A stretch of DNA of 25,410 bases from JAPLMW01 sp964619675 (lineage in GTDB: Bacteria; Planctomycetota; Phycisphaerae; Sedimentisphaerales; UBA12454), in assembly GCA_964619675.1 (NCBI GenBank), contig CAZUEO010000033.1, positions 1 to 25,410 of the forward strand. Reading direction: 5' to 3'. A program made the position numbers and the translations under genes. Positions 7,692 to 15,602 of the stretch are shown here, one piece after another; the stretch's first letter is position 1; every line of letters starts with the position of its first letter. Below the pieces are notes generated by a model. The model did no database searches. It was not told where the DNA came from and saw only the letters and a list, made by a program, of their open reading frames with translations.

Positions 7692-10133
7692 ATGAAAAAA
7701 TCGCTGAAAAGCAAGATACTGATAGGCGTGCCGGTAATATTTATTGCCGTTATGCTTATGGTTACGTTTGTTGTTTCGGTTATCCTTAGCAAACAGAACC
7801 GCAAAACTGCTAATACTTTAATTAATAACGCATTCAGTATCATCCGTTACACCATGGCGGAAAAACGGGAAAAACTTCTATCCGATTCTCATCAGATGGC
7901 CACGATAGATAACATGGGAAGAAAGATAAACTATGTAATAGAAAGCAGTTCGTATTTTAAATACGATACACTGAGACCAACGTATATTAAAGTAGCCGGT
8001 GCAATATACAGCACAAGTGCCACTGCAGGCATCTGGAAAGCCGGTGTTTACGATTCAAACAGCAATTTGATGGCTTTTACCCTTATCGAGGAAGACAGGA
8101 GTATTCTGGGATGTATCCATGATATGCAAACCGTCGAGGTTGCATCTTTGAAACCGCAGGAAGAATTAACCGATGAGTCTTGGGCCAGGCAGGATAGCCT
8201 GCCGACCGGTATTGAATATAACTTCGGCAAAGCGGTACCAAGCGAACGGACAGTTCATTTTGAAATTGTCGATGGCTCATTATGTCTGGTTGCATACCGG
8301 CCTGTTATGGCAGAGGAATATAATGTTAAAACTGAGAAGATGGAGGAAAAGCAAGTTGGTATGGTGGTAGCAGTCCAGAAATTTGACTCTGCCTTCGTTG
8401 AGAAGATGTCTGAATTAAGCGGTACCAGTATAAATATTCTTACGTCGGAGACTATGATTGCCGGTTCTTATGCAGGCTGTAAAACATTTGACCTTGGCAG
8501 ATTAGCTGACGCAGAAAGCGGGTGGACCCTGACCGAACAGCCGGTAACGTTTAGTGATGTTGACATAGCGGAGAGCAGCTACTTTCAAGGCGTTTTGCCT
8601 GTTTACTCTGATTCAAAGTGTATCGCTGCGATTGTTTGTCTTTATTCCAAAGAGATGGCCAAGGCCAATACAAGGCAGATAATTAAACTGTTGAGCCTGG
8701 TATACTTTGTAGGTATTGTGCTGATAGTGCCGATTACTATCCTGGTGGTCGTGCGTGGGGTAATAAATCCTATAGAGCAGATAGCCTCCATGATGCGGGA
8801 GATAGCACGTAAAAAGGATTTTACCAAGATGTTAAAGATTGAAACTAATGATGAAATAGGCGACCTTGCCTCATCTTTTAACGAGATGTCCGAAAATTTG
8901 CGGAAGACAACTACATCGATAGATAATCTCAATAAGGAAATAGCCGAGCGAAAAAAGGCTGAAGAGGGAATCAAGAAATCCCGAAAGGTTCTTCAGGATA
9001 TGATAGATTCGATGCCGTTCGGCGTTATGGTTGTTGGAAGGGATAAGAAAGTCAGACAGGCTAACACCACCGCTCGACAGCTTACAGGTTACAGCGAAGA
9101 TGAACTTGTCGGATGTTTATGTCATCAGACCTTGTGTCCTGCCTACAAAGACAATTGTCCTATTATTGACCAGCATCAGGAAGTTGACAATTCTGAGAGG
9201 AAATTAGTCACAAAGGAGGGAAGAGAAATCCCGGTTATTAAAAGCGTTGTACAGCTTAAGCTCGGCGATGAGGACGTGCTGCTCGAAGCCTTTGTTAATA
9301 TTACCGATCGCAAAGAAGTTGAGAAAAAACTAAAACGGCTTAATGAAGACCTGGAAAATGCTGTAGCAGATCTCGAAGAGGCCAATCAGGAAATGAAGAA
9401 TTTTGTTTATATCGCATCACACGATTTGCGAGAGCCTTTGAGAAAAATCGCAGCATTCGGCGCTATGCTGGAGCAATCCGTAAAAGGCAAAATCAGCAGC
9501 GATGACCTTGAAAATCTCCGGTTTATGATAGATGGTTCAAACCGTATGACAAAAATGATAGAAGGTTTACTTGTATATTCGAGAGTAAGTACTCAGGCGC
9601 AGCCTGCTCAAACTGTCGACCTCAATGAAATAGTTACGCAGCTACAGCAGCTCGAACTTGCTGTGTTGATTGAGGAGAAACAGGTAACTGTAGAAATACC
9701 CAAGCCGCTGCCCTGCGTGGAAGTTGACCCTGTTCAGATGCGCCAGCTTATGCAGAATCTCATCGCCAACGGAGTCAAGTACCAGGAGAAGGAGAATACG
9801 CCTTGTATAACTATCACATTCAAGCCTGCTGCTGAAGGTATGGTAAGGATAGAGGTGAAGGATAACGGTATAGGTGTAGCGCCGGAGCATCAGCAGTCTG
9901 TATTTACGATGTTCAAGCGTCTTCACAACAGAAGTGAGTATGAGGGCACAGGCATTGGCCTTTCTGTTTGTAAAAAGATTGTGGAGCGGCACGGCGGGAA
10001 AATTGGTGTCGAATCGAAGCCCGGCGAAGGTTCCACATTTTGGTTTACGATACCAGCTGCGCACGAGACGGTTGCTGCTGAGGAAGGTAAGGAACATGTA
10101 ATCTCAGAAAAGTCCCATAATAAAAACGCGTAA
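7692..10133 (+). CDS. Membrane-bound Cache-HAMP-PAS sensor histidine kinase
   Basis: An 813-residue transmembrane kinase. Layout: first membrane helix about residues 9-31, a ~300-residue periplasmic region with Cache-like features, second helix about 335-362, HAMP (about 360-415, with NDEIGDLASSFNEM), a short coiled coil, PAS (about 430-545), HisKA with His577 in ASHDLREPLRKI, and HATPase (N box LMQNLIANG, DNGIGV, GTGIGL). The PAS domain contains a Cys/His cluster: Cys475, Cys477, His478, Cys482 and Cys489, which could hold a metal, iron-sulphur cluster or haem. The last eight codons (EKSHNKNA) are read from the beginning of leader copy C, so the C-terminus is probably a run-on compared with the sister kinase. 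Placed directly after two binding-protein genes, it is a good candidate for the kinase that reads them. Start ATG has AAAGG upstream. Confidence 0.92.
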   Translation: MKKSLKSKILIGVPVIFIAVMLMVTFVVSVILSKQNRKTANTLINNAFSIIRYTMAEKREKLLSDSHQMATIDNMGRKINYVIESSSYFKYDTLRPTYIKVAGAIYSTSATAGIWKAGVYDSNSNLMAFTLIEEDRSILGCIHDMQTVEVASLKPQEELTDESWARQDSLPTGIEYNFGKAVPSERTVHFEIVDGSLCLVAYRPVMAEEYNVKTEKMEEKQVGMVVAVQKFDSAFVEKMSELSGTSINILTSETMIAGSYAGCKTFDLGRLADAESGWTLTEQPVTFSDVDIAESSYFQGVLPVYSDSKCIAAIVCLYSKEMAKANTRQIIKLLSLVYFVGIVLIVPITILVVVRGVINPIEQIASMMREIARKKDFTKMLKIETNDEIGDLASSFNEMSENLRKTTTSIDNLNKEIAERKKAEEGIKKSRKVLQDMIDSMPFGVMVVGRDKKVRQANTTARQLTGYSEDELVGCLCHQTLCPAYKDNCPIIDQHQEVDNSERKLVTKEGREIPVIKSVVQLKLGDEDVLLEAFVNITDRKEVEKKLKRLNEDLENAVADLEEANQEMKNFVYIASHDLREPLRKIAAFGAMLEQSVKGKISSDDLENLRFMIDGSNRMTKMIEGLLVYSRVSTQAQPAQTVDLNEIVTQLQQLELAVLIEEKQVTVEIPKPLPCVEVDPVQMRQLMQNLIANGVKYQEKENTPCITITFKPAAEGMVRIEVKDNGIGVAPEHQQSVFTMFKRLHNRSEYEGTGIGLSVCKKIVERHGGKIGVESKPGEGSTFWFTIPAAHETVAAEEGKEHVISEKSHNKNA

Positions 10134-10226
10134 AAACCGGACTGATGTTTATTGTACAATGCCAGCCGGTTTATTAGACATCTATGGTGCATGTTCAGTT
10201 AGAGATGGAATTTTACGATTTAAATA
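10107..10226 (+). promoter_or_regulatory. Conserved leader element, copy C (ahead of the response regulator genes)
   Basis: Third copy of the element. The AGTCCCATAATAAA block starts at 10111, GTTTATTAGACATCTAT at 10169 and TACGATTT at 10214; spacing differs from the other copies by one base in each interval. The outer stem GTC-CCA-TAATAAA with TTTATTAGAC is perfect. The inner stem is stronger than in the other copies: AAACCGG (10134-10140) with CCGGTTT (10167-10173), and the centre holds the palindrome ATTGTACAAT (10151-10160). The start overlaps the last codons of the kinase gene. Confidence 0.72.
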
Positions 10227-10459
10227 GTAATCAGAAAGTGTAAAGGGAAAACAGAAGCCAAAACCAATTTTGGCATAAGTTCATCGGCATTGTTGCTCTT
10301 TGTAAAGATGGAAGTAATCCGGAAAAGTTAAGATAAGCTTGTATTTGAGTCCCGAATAGGTCCACATTTGGTTTGACGGTGCTGGTTGTGACAGAATCGG
10401 TAACGGATGGACTAAATCTCACAGCTGAAATTAAGTGATTAGGGTAGAAAGGGACTGAT
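10134..10459. other. 326-bp intergenic region: leader copy C plus ~230 bp without a gene
   Basis: After the leader element (to about 10226) the remaining stretch to the ATG at 10460 has no convincing ORF on either strand. It contains one perfect hairpin, GCCAAAA-CCAA-TTTTGGC at 10257-10274, which lacks a following T-run and so is not a standard terminator. The ribosome site of the next gene is AGAAAGGGA at about 10446-10454. The distance between element and coding start is much longer than at the other two copies. Confidence 0.6.
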
Positions 10460-10903
10460 ATGGAAAACGATGAAAAAAATGTGTGTGTACTCCTGGTAGA
10501 GGATGACCCGGGAGACCAGAAACTGATTAAAATGGCTCTTATGAAACAGAATCGCGGGATTAATCTGGTAGTTGCGTCCAGTGGTGAAGCTGCAATGGAT
10601 TATCTCAAAAGTAGTGCAGAGGATGCTGTACAGTATCAGAGGCCGAGTCTAATACTGCTCGATCTGAATATGCCGGGAATGGGCGGGAAAGCGTTTCTTA
10701 GAAAAATCAAGGCCGACGAAGGTTTATGTTCTATTCCGGTTGTTGTTGTGACAACCTCCGATTCAGAGAGCGATATACGGGAATGTTATGCCTTACATGC
10801 TGCGGGTTACATTCAGAAAGCCGCTATGCCAGAAGAATTCAGAGAAATACTGCAAAAGCTGACCCGTTATTGGTTTTCAGTTTCGGCTCTGATAGAAGGG
10901 TGA
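10460..10903 (+). CDS. Single-domain response regulator, Rcp1-like (first of two)
   Basis: A 147-residue stand-alone receiver domain. Acidic pocket Asp15-Asp16 (VEDDPGDQ), phosphoacceptor Asp68 (LLDLNMPGMGG), Thr98/Thr99 switch residue and Lys120. The Pro that normally follows the lysine is replaced by Ala (QKAAMPEEF). The EDDPGDQxLIxxA and YWF near the C-terminus are typical of the Rcp1 family, which takes phosphate from DLREPLRKI-type kinases such as the two in this window. No output domain, so it probably works as a phosphate shuttle or by protein contact. It is 45 nt ahead of a second regulator of the same kind. Confidence 0.93.
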   Translation: MENDEKNVCVLLVEDDPGDQKLIKMALMKQNRGINLVVASSGEAAMDYLKSSAEDAVQYQRPSLILLDLNMPGMGGKAFLRKIKADEGLCSIPVVVVTTSDSESDIRECYALHAAGYIQKAAMPEEFREILQKLTRYWFSVSALIEG

Positions 10904-10948
10904 ATGTTACAAAGTTTTGCAAAGAATACTGTTAGGTAGGAGTTTAAA

Positions 10949-11416
10949 ATGGACATCTATAAAACGGTTGTAATAATGTTGGTAGAGGATGACTTGGGCG
11001 ATCAGAAGCTTATTAGAATGTCGCTTAGAGAACAGCGGATAGCTAACACGCCTATAGTTGCCAACAGTGCCGAGGAGGCGGTTGATTATTTGATGAAGAA
11101 CAAAAAATCTGAAATTGCACCAATACCGGATTTAATTCTGCTCGATTTGAATATGCCCGGTATAGGAGGCAAGGAATTCTTAAGGCAGATAAAATCAGAC
11201 CCTGACCTGGCGGCAATACCGGTGGTCATTCTTACTACAAGCGATTCTGATAAAGACATACTTGAAAGTTTCAAACTGCAGGCCGCCGGGTATGTCAAGA
11301 AACCCGTAAGCCTTACCGATTTTCAGGAAGTTATGCGAACATTGACGGATTACTGGTTTACCATTTGCAGGCATATAACTTATGAGTCAGATATTAGTAA
11401 ATGTTCTAATAGTTGA
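10949..11416 (+). CDS. Single-domain response regulator, Rcp1-like (second of two)
   Basis: A 155-residue receiver with Asp14-Asp15 (VEDDLGDQKLI), phosphoacceptor Asp66 (LLDLNMPGIGG), switch TTSDSD and the usual Lys-Pro pair in GYVKKPVSL. It is clearly related to the preceding regulator, which suggests tandem duplication, but keeps the canonical KP that the first has lost. A TAGGAG ribosome site lies 7 nt ahead of the ATG. Its last 35 nt overlap the start of the hybrid kinase gene, so the three are almost certainly one transcript and the hybrid is probably translated by coupling. Confidence 0.93.
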   Translation: MDIYKTVVIMLVEDDLGDQKLIRMSLREQRIANTPIVANSAEEAVDYLMKNKKSEIAPIPDLILLDLNMPGIGGKEFLRQIKSDPDLAAIPVVILTTSDSDKDILESFKLQAAGYVKKPVSLTDFQEVMRTLTDYWFTICRHITYESDISKCSNS

Positions 11417-13037
11417 TGATGACGAGCTTGACAGGAGGCTTGTAAAGCTTGTTCTGGCAAAGGCATTGAATCTTATAAGATTCAATGTCGAGTCTGCGCA
11501 GTCAATCACAAAGGCTCTTGAAACACTTGTTAAGAACAGCTTCGATATTATTTTACTCGACCTCAATCTGCCGGACAGCAGGGGAACGGAAACCGTCCAG
11601 AAAATTTTTGACGTTGCTCCGGATGTTCCAATCGTCGTGCTTACAGGACTTGATGACGAGGAGGCGGGACTTACGGCTATACGCAGTGGCGCCGAGGATT
11701 ATCTGGTAAAGGGGGACGGTCTTGAATACACGCTTGTCAGAACAATAAGATATGCCATTGAAAGAAAGAAAGCCAAGGCCAGTCTTATTGAGGCAAAACA
11801 AGAGCTTGAGCAAATCAACCTGAGACTTGTAGATGCGACTGCCAAGGCGAACGAACTGGCTGCCGAGGCCGAAAAGGCCAATACTGCAAAAAGCCAGTTC
11901 CTGGCCAATATGAGCCATGAAATAAGAACGCCGATGAACGCCATTATTGGCTTCAGCGAGGTGCTTGAAGAAGAGCCGTTGACAGGGCAGCAAAAGGAAT
12001 ACGTAAAAATGATTCTCGACAGCAGCAAACATCTGCTGGAACTGATTAACGGTATTCTTGATTTCTCCAAGATTGAAGCAGGCCGGATGAGGGTAGAAAG
12101 CATTGAATGTGATGTTAGGACGCTGCTTGCAAATATCGAATCCCTGATGAGTCCTTCGGCAAAACATAAACAGCTTGAGCTTAAAATAAATTGCGATGAA
12201 AATGCTCCGGCTGCGATAGTAACAGACCCTGCAAAGCTGCGGCAATGCATTATTAACCTCGTGAGCAATTCCATAAAATTTACGGAGCAGGGATGTGTAA
12301 GGCTTATTGCCCGGCCGATAACAAAAGATAACAGGTCGTTTATGGAATTTGAGGTTTCCGATACCGGCATTGGAATACCGGCGGAGAAGCTGAGCATTCT
12401 TTTCAAATCATTTTCTCAGGCCGATGGAAGCACGACGCGAAAATACGGGGGTACCGGGCTGGGCCTGGCAATAACAAGACAACTTGCCAACCTGATGGGA
12501 GGAGATATAATTGTCCAGAGCGAGACAGGAAAAGGTTCAACTTTCAGACTTTTCGTACCGACAAATATAACAGGCAACCAGCAGTATGAACATGGGAATT
12601 CTGCCGGCGAGCTTATAACCAAAAAAGAGCATCGGGACAGTCAGAACGATGCACAGTCTGAATTTACAGGAAGGGTGCTTGTCGCCGACGACAGCCCCAC
12701 CAATCAGCTCTTAATAAAACTGCTGCTTGAAAAGCTCGGATTTGTAGTTACTGTCGCGCAAAACGGCATGGAAGTAATCGAGGCTGTTAAAAATCAGCAT
12801 TTCGAAATGATTTTTATGGATATGCAGATGCCGGAAATGAATGGTTACACTGCGGCGAAAAGGTTGCGGAGTATGGAAGTCAAAACTCCGATAATTGCAA
12901 TGACAGCCAATATTGACGAAGAAGATAAAAACCAGTGCCTGCAGGCTGGCTGCGACGATTATATCTCAAAACCTATCGACAGAACCTATCTTATCAAAGT
13001 CATAAGCAGTCATCTCGCGGCAGCATCGGCCGAATAA
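11382..13037 (+). CDS. Hybrid histidine kinase REC-HisKA-HATPase-REC
   Basis: A 551-residue soluble phosphorelay protein. The N-terminal receiver has Asp12-Asp14 and phosphoacceptor Asp60 (LLDLNLPDSRG). A coiled-coil linker (about 125-170) leads to HisKA with His179 in NMSHEIRTPMNAIIGFSEVL, then HATPase with LVSNSIKFT, DTGIGIP and GGTGLGLAI motifs, and a C-terminal receiver with VADDSPTNQ and Asp480 (FMDMQMPEMNG) plus Lys-Pro in ISKPID. There is no sensor or membrane domain; the front receiver is the likely input, so phosphate from the upstream kinases could set its activity. No HPt or output gene is seen here. The ATG has no clear ribosome site and overlaps the previous gene by 35 nt, consistent with coupled translation. 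Convergent with the next gene, 24 nt apart. Confidence 0.93.
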   Translation: MSQILVNVLIVDDDELDRRLVKLVLAKALNLIRFNVESAQSITKALETLVKNSFDIILLDLNLPDSRGTETVQKIFDVAPDVPIVVLTGLDDEEAGLTAIRSGAEDYLVKGDGLEYTLVRTIRYAIERKKAKASLIEAKQELEQINLRLVDATAKANELAAEAEKANTAKSQFLANMSHEIRTPMNAIIGFSEVLEEEPLTGQQKEYVKMILDSSKHLLELINGILDFSKIEAGRMRVESIECDVRTLLANIESLMSPSAKHKQLELKINCDENAPAAIVTDPAKLRQCIINLVSNSIKFTEQGCVRLIARPITKDNRSFMEFEVSDTGIGIPAEKLSILFKSFSQADGSTTRKYGGTGLGLAITRQLANLMGGDIIVQSETGKGSTFRLFVPTNITGNQQYEHGNSAGELITKKEHRDSQNDAQSEFTGRVLVADDSPTNQLLIKLLLEKLGFVVTVAQNGMEVIEAVKNQHFEMIFMDMQMPEMNGYTAAKRLRSMEVKTPIIAMTANIDEEDKNQCLQAGCDDYISKPIDRTYLIKVISSHLAAASAE

Positions 13038-13061
13038 AAACGCCAAAAGCATCTGAGCCGT

Positions 13062-14576
13062 CTAATTTTTCCCGCCATAAATGAATCTCATCCGGCCTAC
13101 ATTCGGAATAAGCGCTAATCTCGATCGGTTCACTTTGAATCCGCTCGGCCAGTAAACAAAAAAGGCTTTGCCGACAAGATAATCCTGCGGCACTGTGCCC
13201 ATTCGGTATTGCCGGCCGTTATTTCCGATGCCTTTGGCATCCCAGAGTCGCGAATCAGCGCTGTCGGGACTGTTGTCGCCCATAACAAAGTATTCATTCT
13301 TTTCAAGAGTGAAGGGATTATTTTCGCCTGCACGGTTCACGGGCCGACGCGAATCCTGCCGGGTATCGAGATAATGTATGTCTCTATACAGGGCGATATG
13401 ACTGAGTGTCAGATTGCCGGAACCAAAAATCAGGACTTTCGGCTCTATATTGCTTAATCGCTGGCCGGCGTCGTCTTTGTCTGTGCCGAGGTCATAGATG
13501 AGTTTTTCACTGTCAATCTCGAAGATGAGTTGATGGTCGACGTTTGCAAACCTGATAAGAAAGGCCTTCTCTGCCGCCGGCGGAGTTATTTTTTTGTGTG
13601 CAAGCTTGACTGTTTGGCCAAGCGTATTAACCTTTTCAATTATCATCTCGCCGGAGAAGTTCAGGTAAGCTTTGTATAGCGATTCATATTTTGTAAGGCC
13701 TATGCCCACTTTGCCGTAGTCGGACTCAAAGCGGGCGTAATAATGCATCATCAGGTCGCTGCAGAAAGGTATATTATGGTAAAATTGTGGGTCGCCGTAA
13801 GCGTAAACCGCCCTAAAGTCGTTGCCCTTGTGCGTATTGTAAAACATAATGTCGGTACTATCTGGAGGACTTTTAAGTGTAAACTCCGTCGGCCTTGCAG
13901 GTTGATACTTCCATTGCGAATCTCTGTCGTTTGTGAAAGGCTGTTGCCAGGGGTGGTCGTTGAATCTGCTTTCCATCGGGCGTATCGGCTGATAGTCGTT
14001 ATTGTAAATGCACATCCACATTTCCCGCTGCACCTTTGGCGGCTTTCTTTGAATAATATTATTTATGTAAATATCACCGTCGATAATTTCAACTGTTTCG
14101 CCCGGCTTGGCGATGAGCCTTTTTATATAGTTTTCCTTCGGGTTGGTCGGGTTCTTGAAAACTATTACGTCCCATCTTCTCGGGTCGGCGAATTGGTAGA
14201 GGCATTTGAGGACAAGGATTCTGTCGCCTTTGGATTTTGGAATAAGTGTGTTTGGTTTTTCATAATAGCCGCAGCTCGGGCATCTCGGCGAAGGTATCAG
14301 TTGATAAAGGCCGGCGCTGCTGGGTATTTTGTATCTGTTTTGTGTGAAAGGATAAAAATTATATTCGTAGCTGTAGCCGCACTGCGTACAGCAGATGCGG
14401 AAATGGTCGCCCATCAGGGTATCAGCCATACTGCCGGTCGGTATCTGAAAGGCCTCGAGCACAAAGGCTCTGAATGTAAGCGCAAGTATAAGCGCCGTAA
14501 TGACCCATTCGAACGTGTTGGCTATCGACTCTGCCGTCGTGGCATTTTTGAAACTTACATTTGGTTCATCTAACAT
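13062..14576 (-). CDS. lepB: Signal peptidase I with zinc-ribbon and large beta-rich insert
   Basis: Membrane-anchored serine protease that removes signal peptides on the outer face of the cytoplasmic membrane. One membrane helix (about residues 22-42) is followed by the nucleophile Ser49 in QIPTGSM and general-base Lys152 in NYIKRLIAKPGE. The conserved GDNSPDSADSR motif lies near residue 440. At 504 residues it is far longer than the ~324-residue E. coli enzyme. Two inserts explain this: a zinc ribbon Cys63-X2-Cys66 / Cys99-X2-Cys102 between the Ser and Lys motifs, and about 240 residues (about 190-430) that look beta-rich, somewhat like a LamG or glycoside-hydrolase-like sandwich. As far as I know such enlarged enzymes occur in planctomycetes. 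ATG start has AAAGGA upstream. The gene is alone, convergent with the hybrid kinase. Confidence 0.92.
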   Translation of the reverse strand: MLDEPNVSFKNATTAESIANTFEWVITALILALTFRAFVLEAFQIPTGSMADTLMGDHFRICCTQCGYSYEYNFYPFTQNRYKIPSSAGLYQLIPSPRCPSCGYYEKPNTLIPKSKGDRILVLKCLYQFADPRRWDVIVFKNPTNPKENYIKRLIAKPGETVEIIDGDIYINNIIQRKPPKVQREMWMCIYNNDYQPIRPMESRFNDHPWQQPFTNDRDSQWKYQPARPTEFTLKSPPDSTDIMFYNTHKGNDFRAVYAYGDPQFYHNIPFCSDLMMHYYARFESDYGKVGIGLTKYESLYKAYLNFSGEMIIEKVNTLGQTVKLAHKKITPPAAEKAFLIRFANVDHQLIFEIDSEKLIYDLGTDKDDAGQRLSNIEPKVLIFGSGNLTLSHIALYRDIHYLDTRQDSRRPVNRAGENNPFTLEKNEYFVMGDNSPDSADSRLWDAKGIGNNGRQYRMGTVPQDYLVGKAFFVYWPSGFKVNRSRLALIPNVGRMRFIYGGKN

Positions 14577-14714
14577 TTACAAATCCTTTACAAGAAGGGC
14601 ATAAATATAACTGCAAACCGACCTTGCTGCAAGAGTTGTTTGTCAGGGCAAAAGTATTTGACCGGCAGGCAAAAAAACGATATTCTGTTGCCTTAAAATT
14701 CAGGTGGTACTGTT

Positions 14715-15602
14715 ATGCTGACAGATAATATTCTCGATTTGATTGGTAACACGCCGCTTATAAGGCTAAAGGGCGAAAGTGTTTACGCAAAGGCCGAATT
14801 TCTCAATCCCGGCGGGAGCATAAAGGACAGGGTCGCACTTGCTATGCTCGAAGGCGCCGAACGCGACGGCAGACTAAAACCCGATTCGATAATTATGGAG
14901 CCTACCAGCGGCAATACCGGCATCGGCGTTGCCCTCGTCGGCAGGCTAAAAGGCTATAAAGTAAAAATAGTGATGCCTGAAAATATGAGTGAGGAGAGGA
15001 AAAAACTCATCAGGGCGCTTGGGGCCGAGCTGATTTTGACTGAGGCCGACAAAGGCATTGCCGGTGCGGTGGAAAAGGTAAAACAAATAGCTGCTGAAGA
15101 TAAGCGAGTCTTTGTACCGCAGCAGTTTGAAAACCCCGATAATCCCCGCGCTCATTACGAACAGACGGCAGTTGAGCTTTGGCGGCAAATGTCCGGCGAT
15201 ATAACCTGTTTTGTTGCCGGTGTCGGCAGCGGCGGAACACTGCAGGGCGTCGGTACATTTCTCAAGGAACATAAAAAGGGCACAAAAATAGTTGCGGTCG
15301 AGCCGAAAAATGTTAGCGCACTTTTAGGCCACGAGCCTGGCCTGCACCAGATTCAGGGCATTGGCGATGGTTTCATACCTGCCGTGCTGGATGTTTCACT
15401 TGTAGATGAGGTGCTTGAGGTTACAGATGAGGATGCGATTGATACGACAAGACAATTGGGCAGCATTTTCGGCCTGCTTGTGGGAATTTCCTCTGGTGCA
15501 AACGTCTGGGCGGCTCGTCAGCTTGCGAAAAAATACAAAGGTAATATCACAACCGTACTGCCCGACAGAGCCGAAAGATACTTCAGCACCGCACTTTTAT
15601 AA
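14715..15602 (+). CDS. cysK: Cysteine synthase (O-acetylserine sulfhydrylase)
   Basis: PLP enzyme making L-cysteine from O-acetylserine and sulphide. The start MLTDNILDLIGNTPLIRL is the family signature; the PLP lysine is Lys37 in NPGGSIKDR. TSGNTGIG binds the substrate carboxylate, GVGSGGTLQG binds the PLP phosphate, and the C-terminus has LPDRAERYFSTAL. At 295 residues it is slightly shorter than E. coli CysK, and cysK versus cysM cannot be separated with certainty. It begins 138 bp from the divergent lepB gene with GGTGG as a modest ribosome site. Its stop codon overlaps by 6 nt the end of the convergent DAHP synthase gene. Confidence 0.93.
   Translation: MLTDNILDLIGNTPLIRLKGESVYAKAEFLNPGGSIKDRVALAMLEGAERDGRLKPDSIIMEPTSGNTGIGVALVGRLKGYKVKIVMPENMSEERKKLIRALGAELILTEADKGIAGAVEKVKQIAAEDKRVFVPQQFENPDNPRAHYEQTAVELWRQMSGDITCFVAGVGSGGTLQGVGTFLKEHKKGTKIVAVEPKNVSALLGHEPGLHQIQGIGDGFIPAVLDVSLVDEVLEVTDEDAIDTTRQLGSIFGLLVGISSGANVWAARQLAKKYKGNITTVLPDRAERYFSTALL

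Noticed and set aside
10257..10274. Hairpin GCCAAAA-CCAA-TTTTGGC as a terminator after the second kinase
   Set aside because: No T-run follows and it is downstream of the leader element; kept only as a note.
11553..12406. Two long open frames (230 and 235 codons) on the - strand
   Set aside because: They are antisense to the hybrid kinase, which has all HisKA, HATPase and receiver motifs in place.
13743..14573. 276-codon open frame on the + strand
   Set aside because: Lies entirely opposite the signal peptidase gene, whose catalytic motifs prove the minus strand is coding; the product shows no protein-like motifs.
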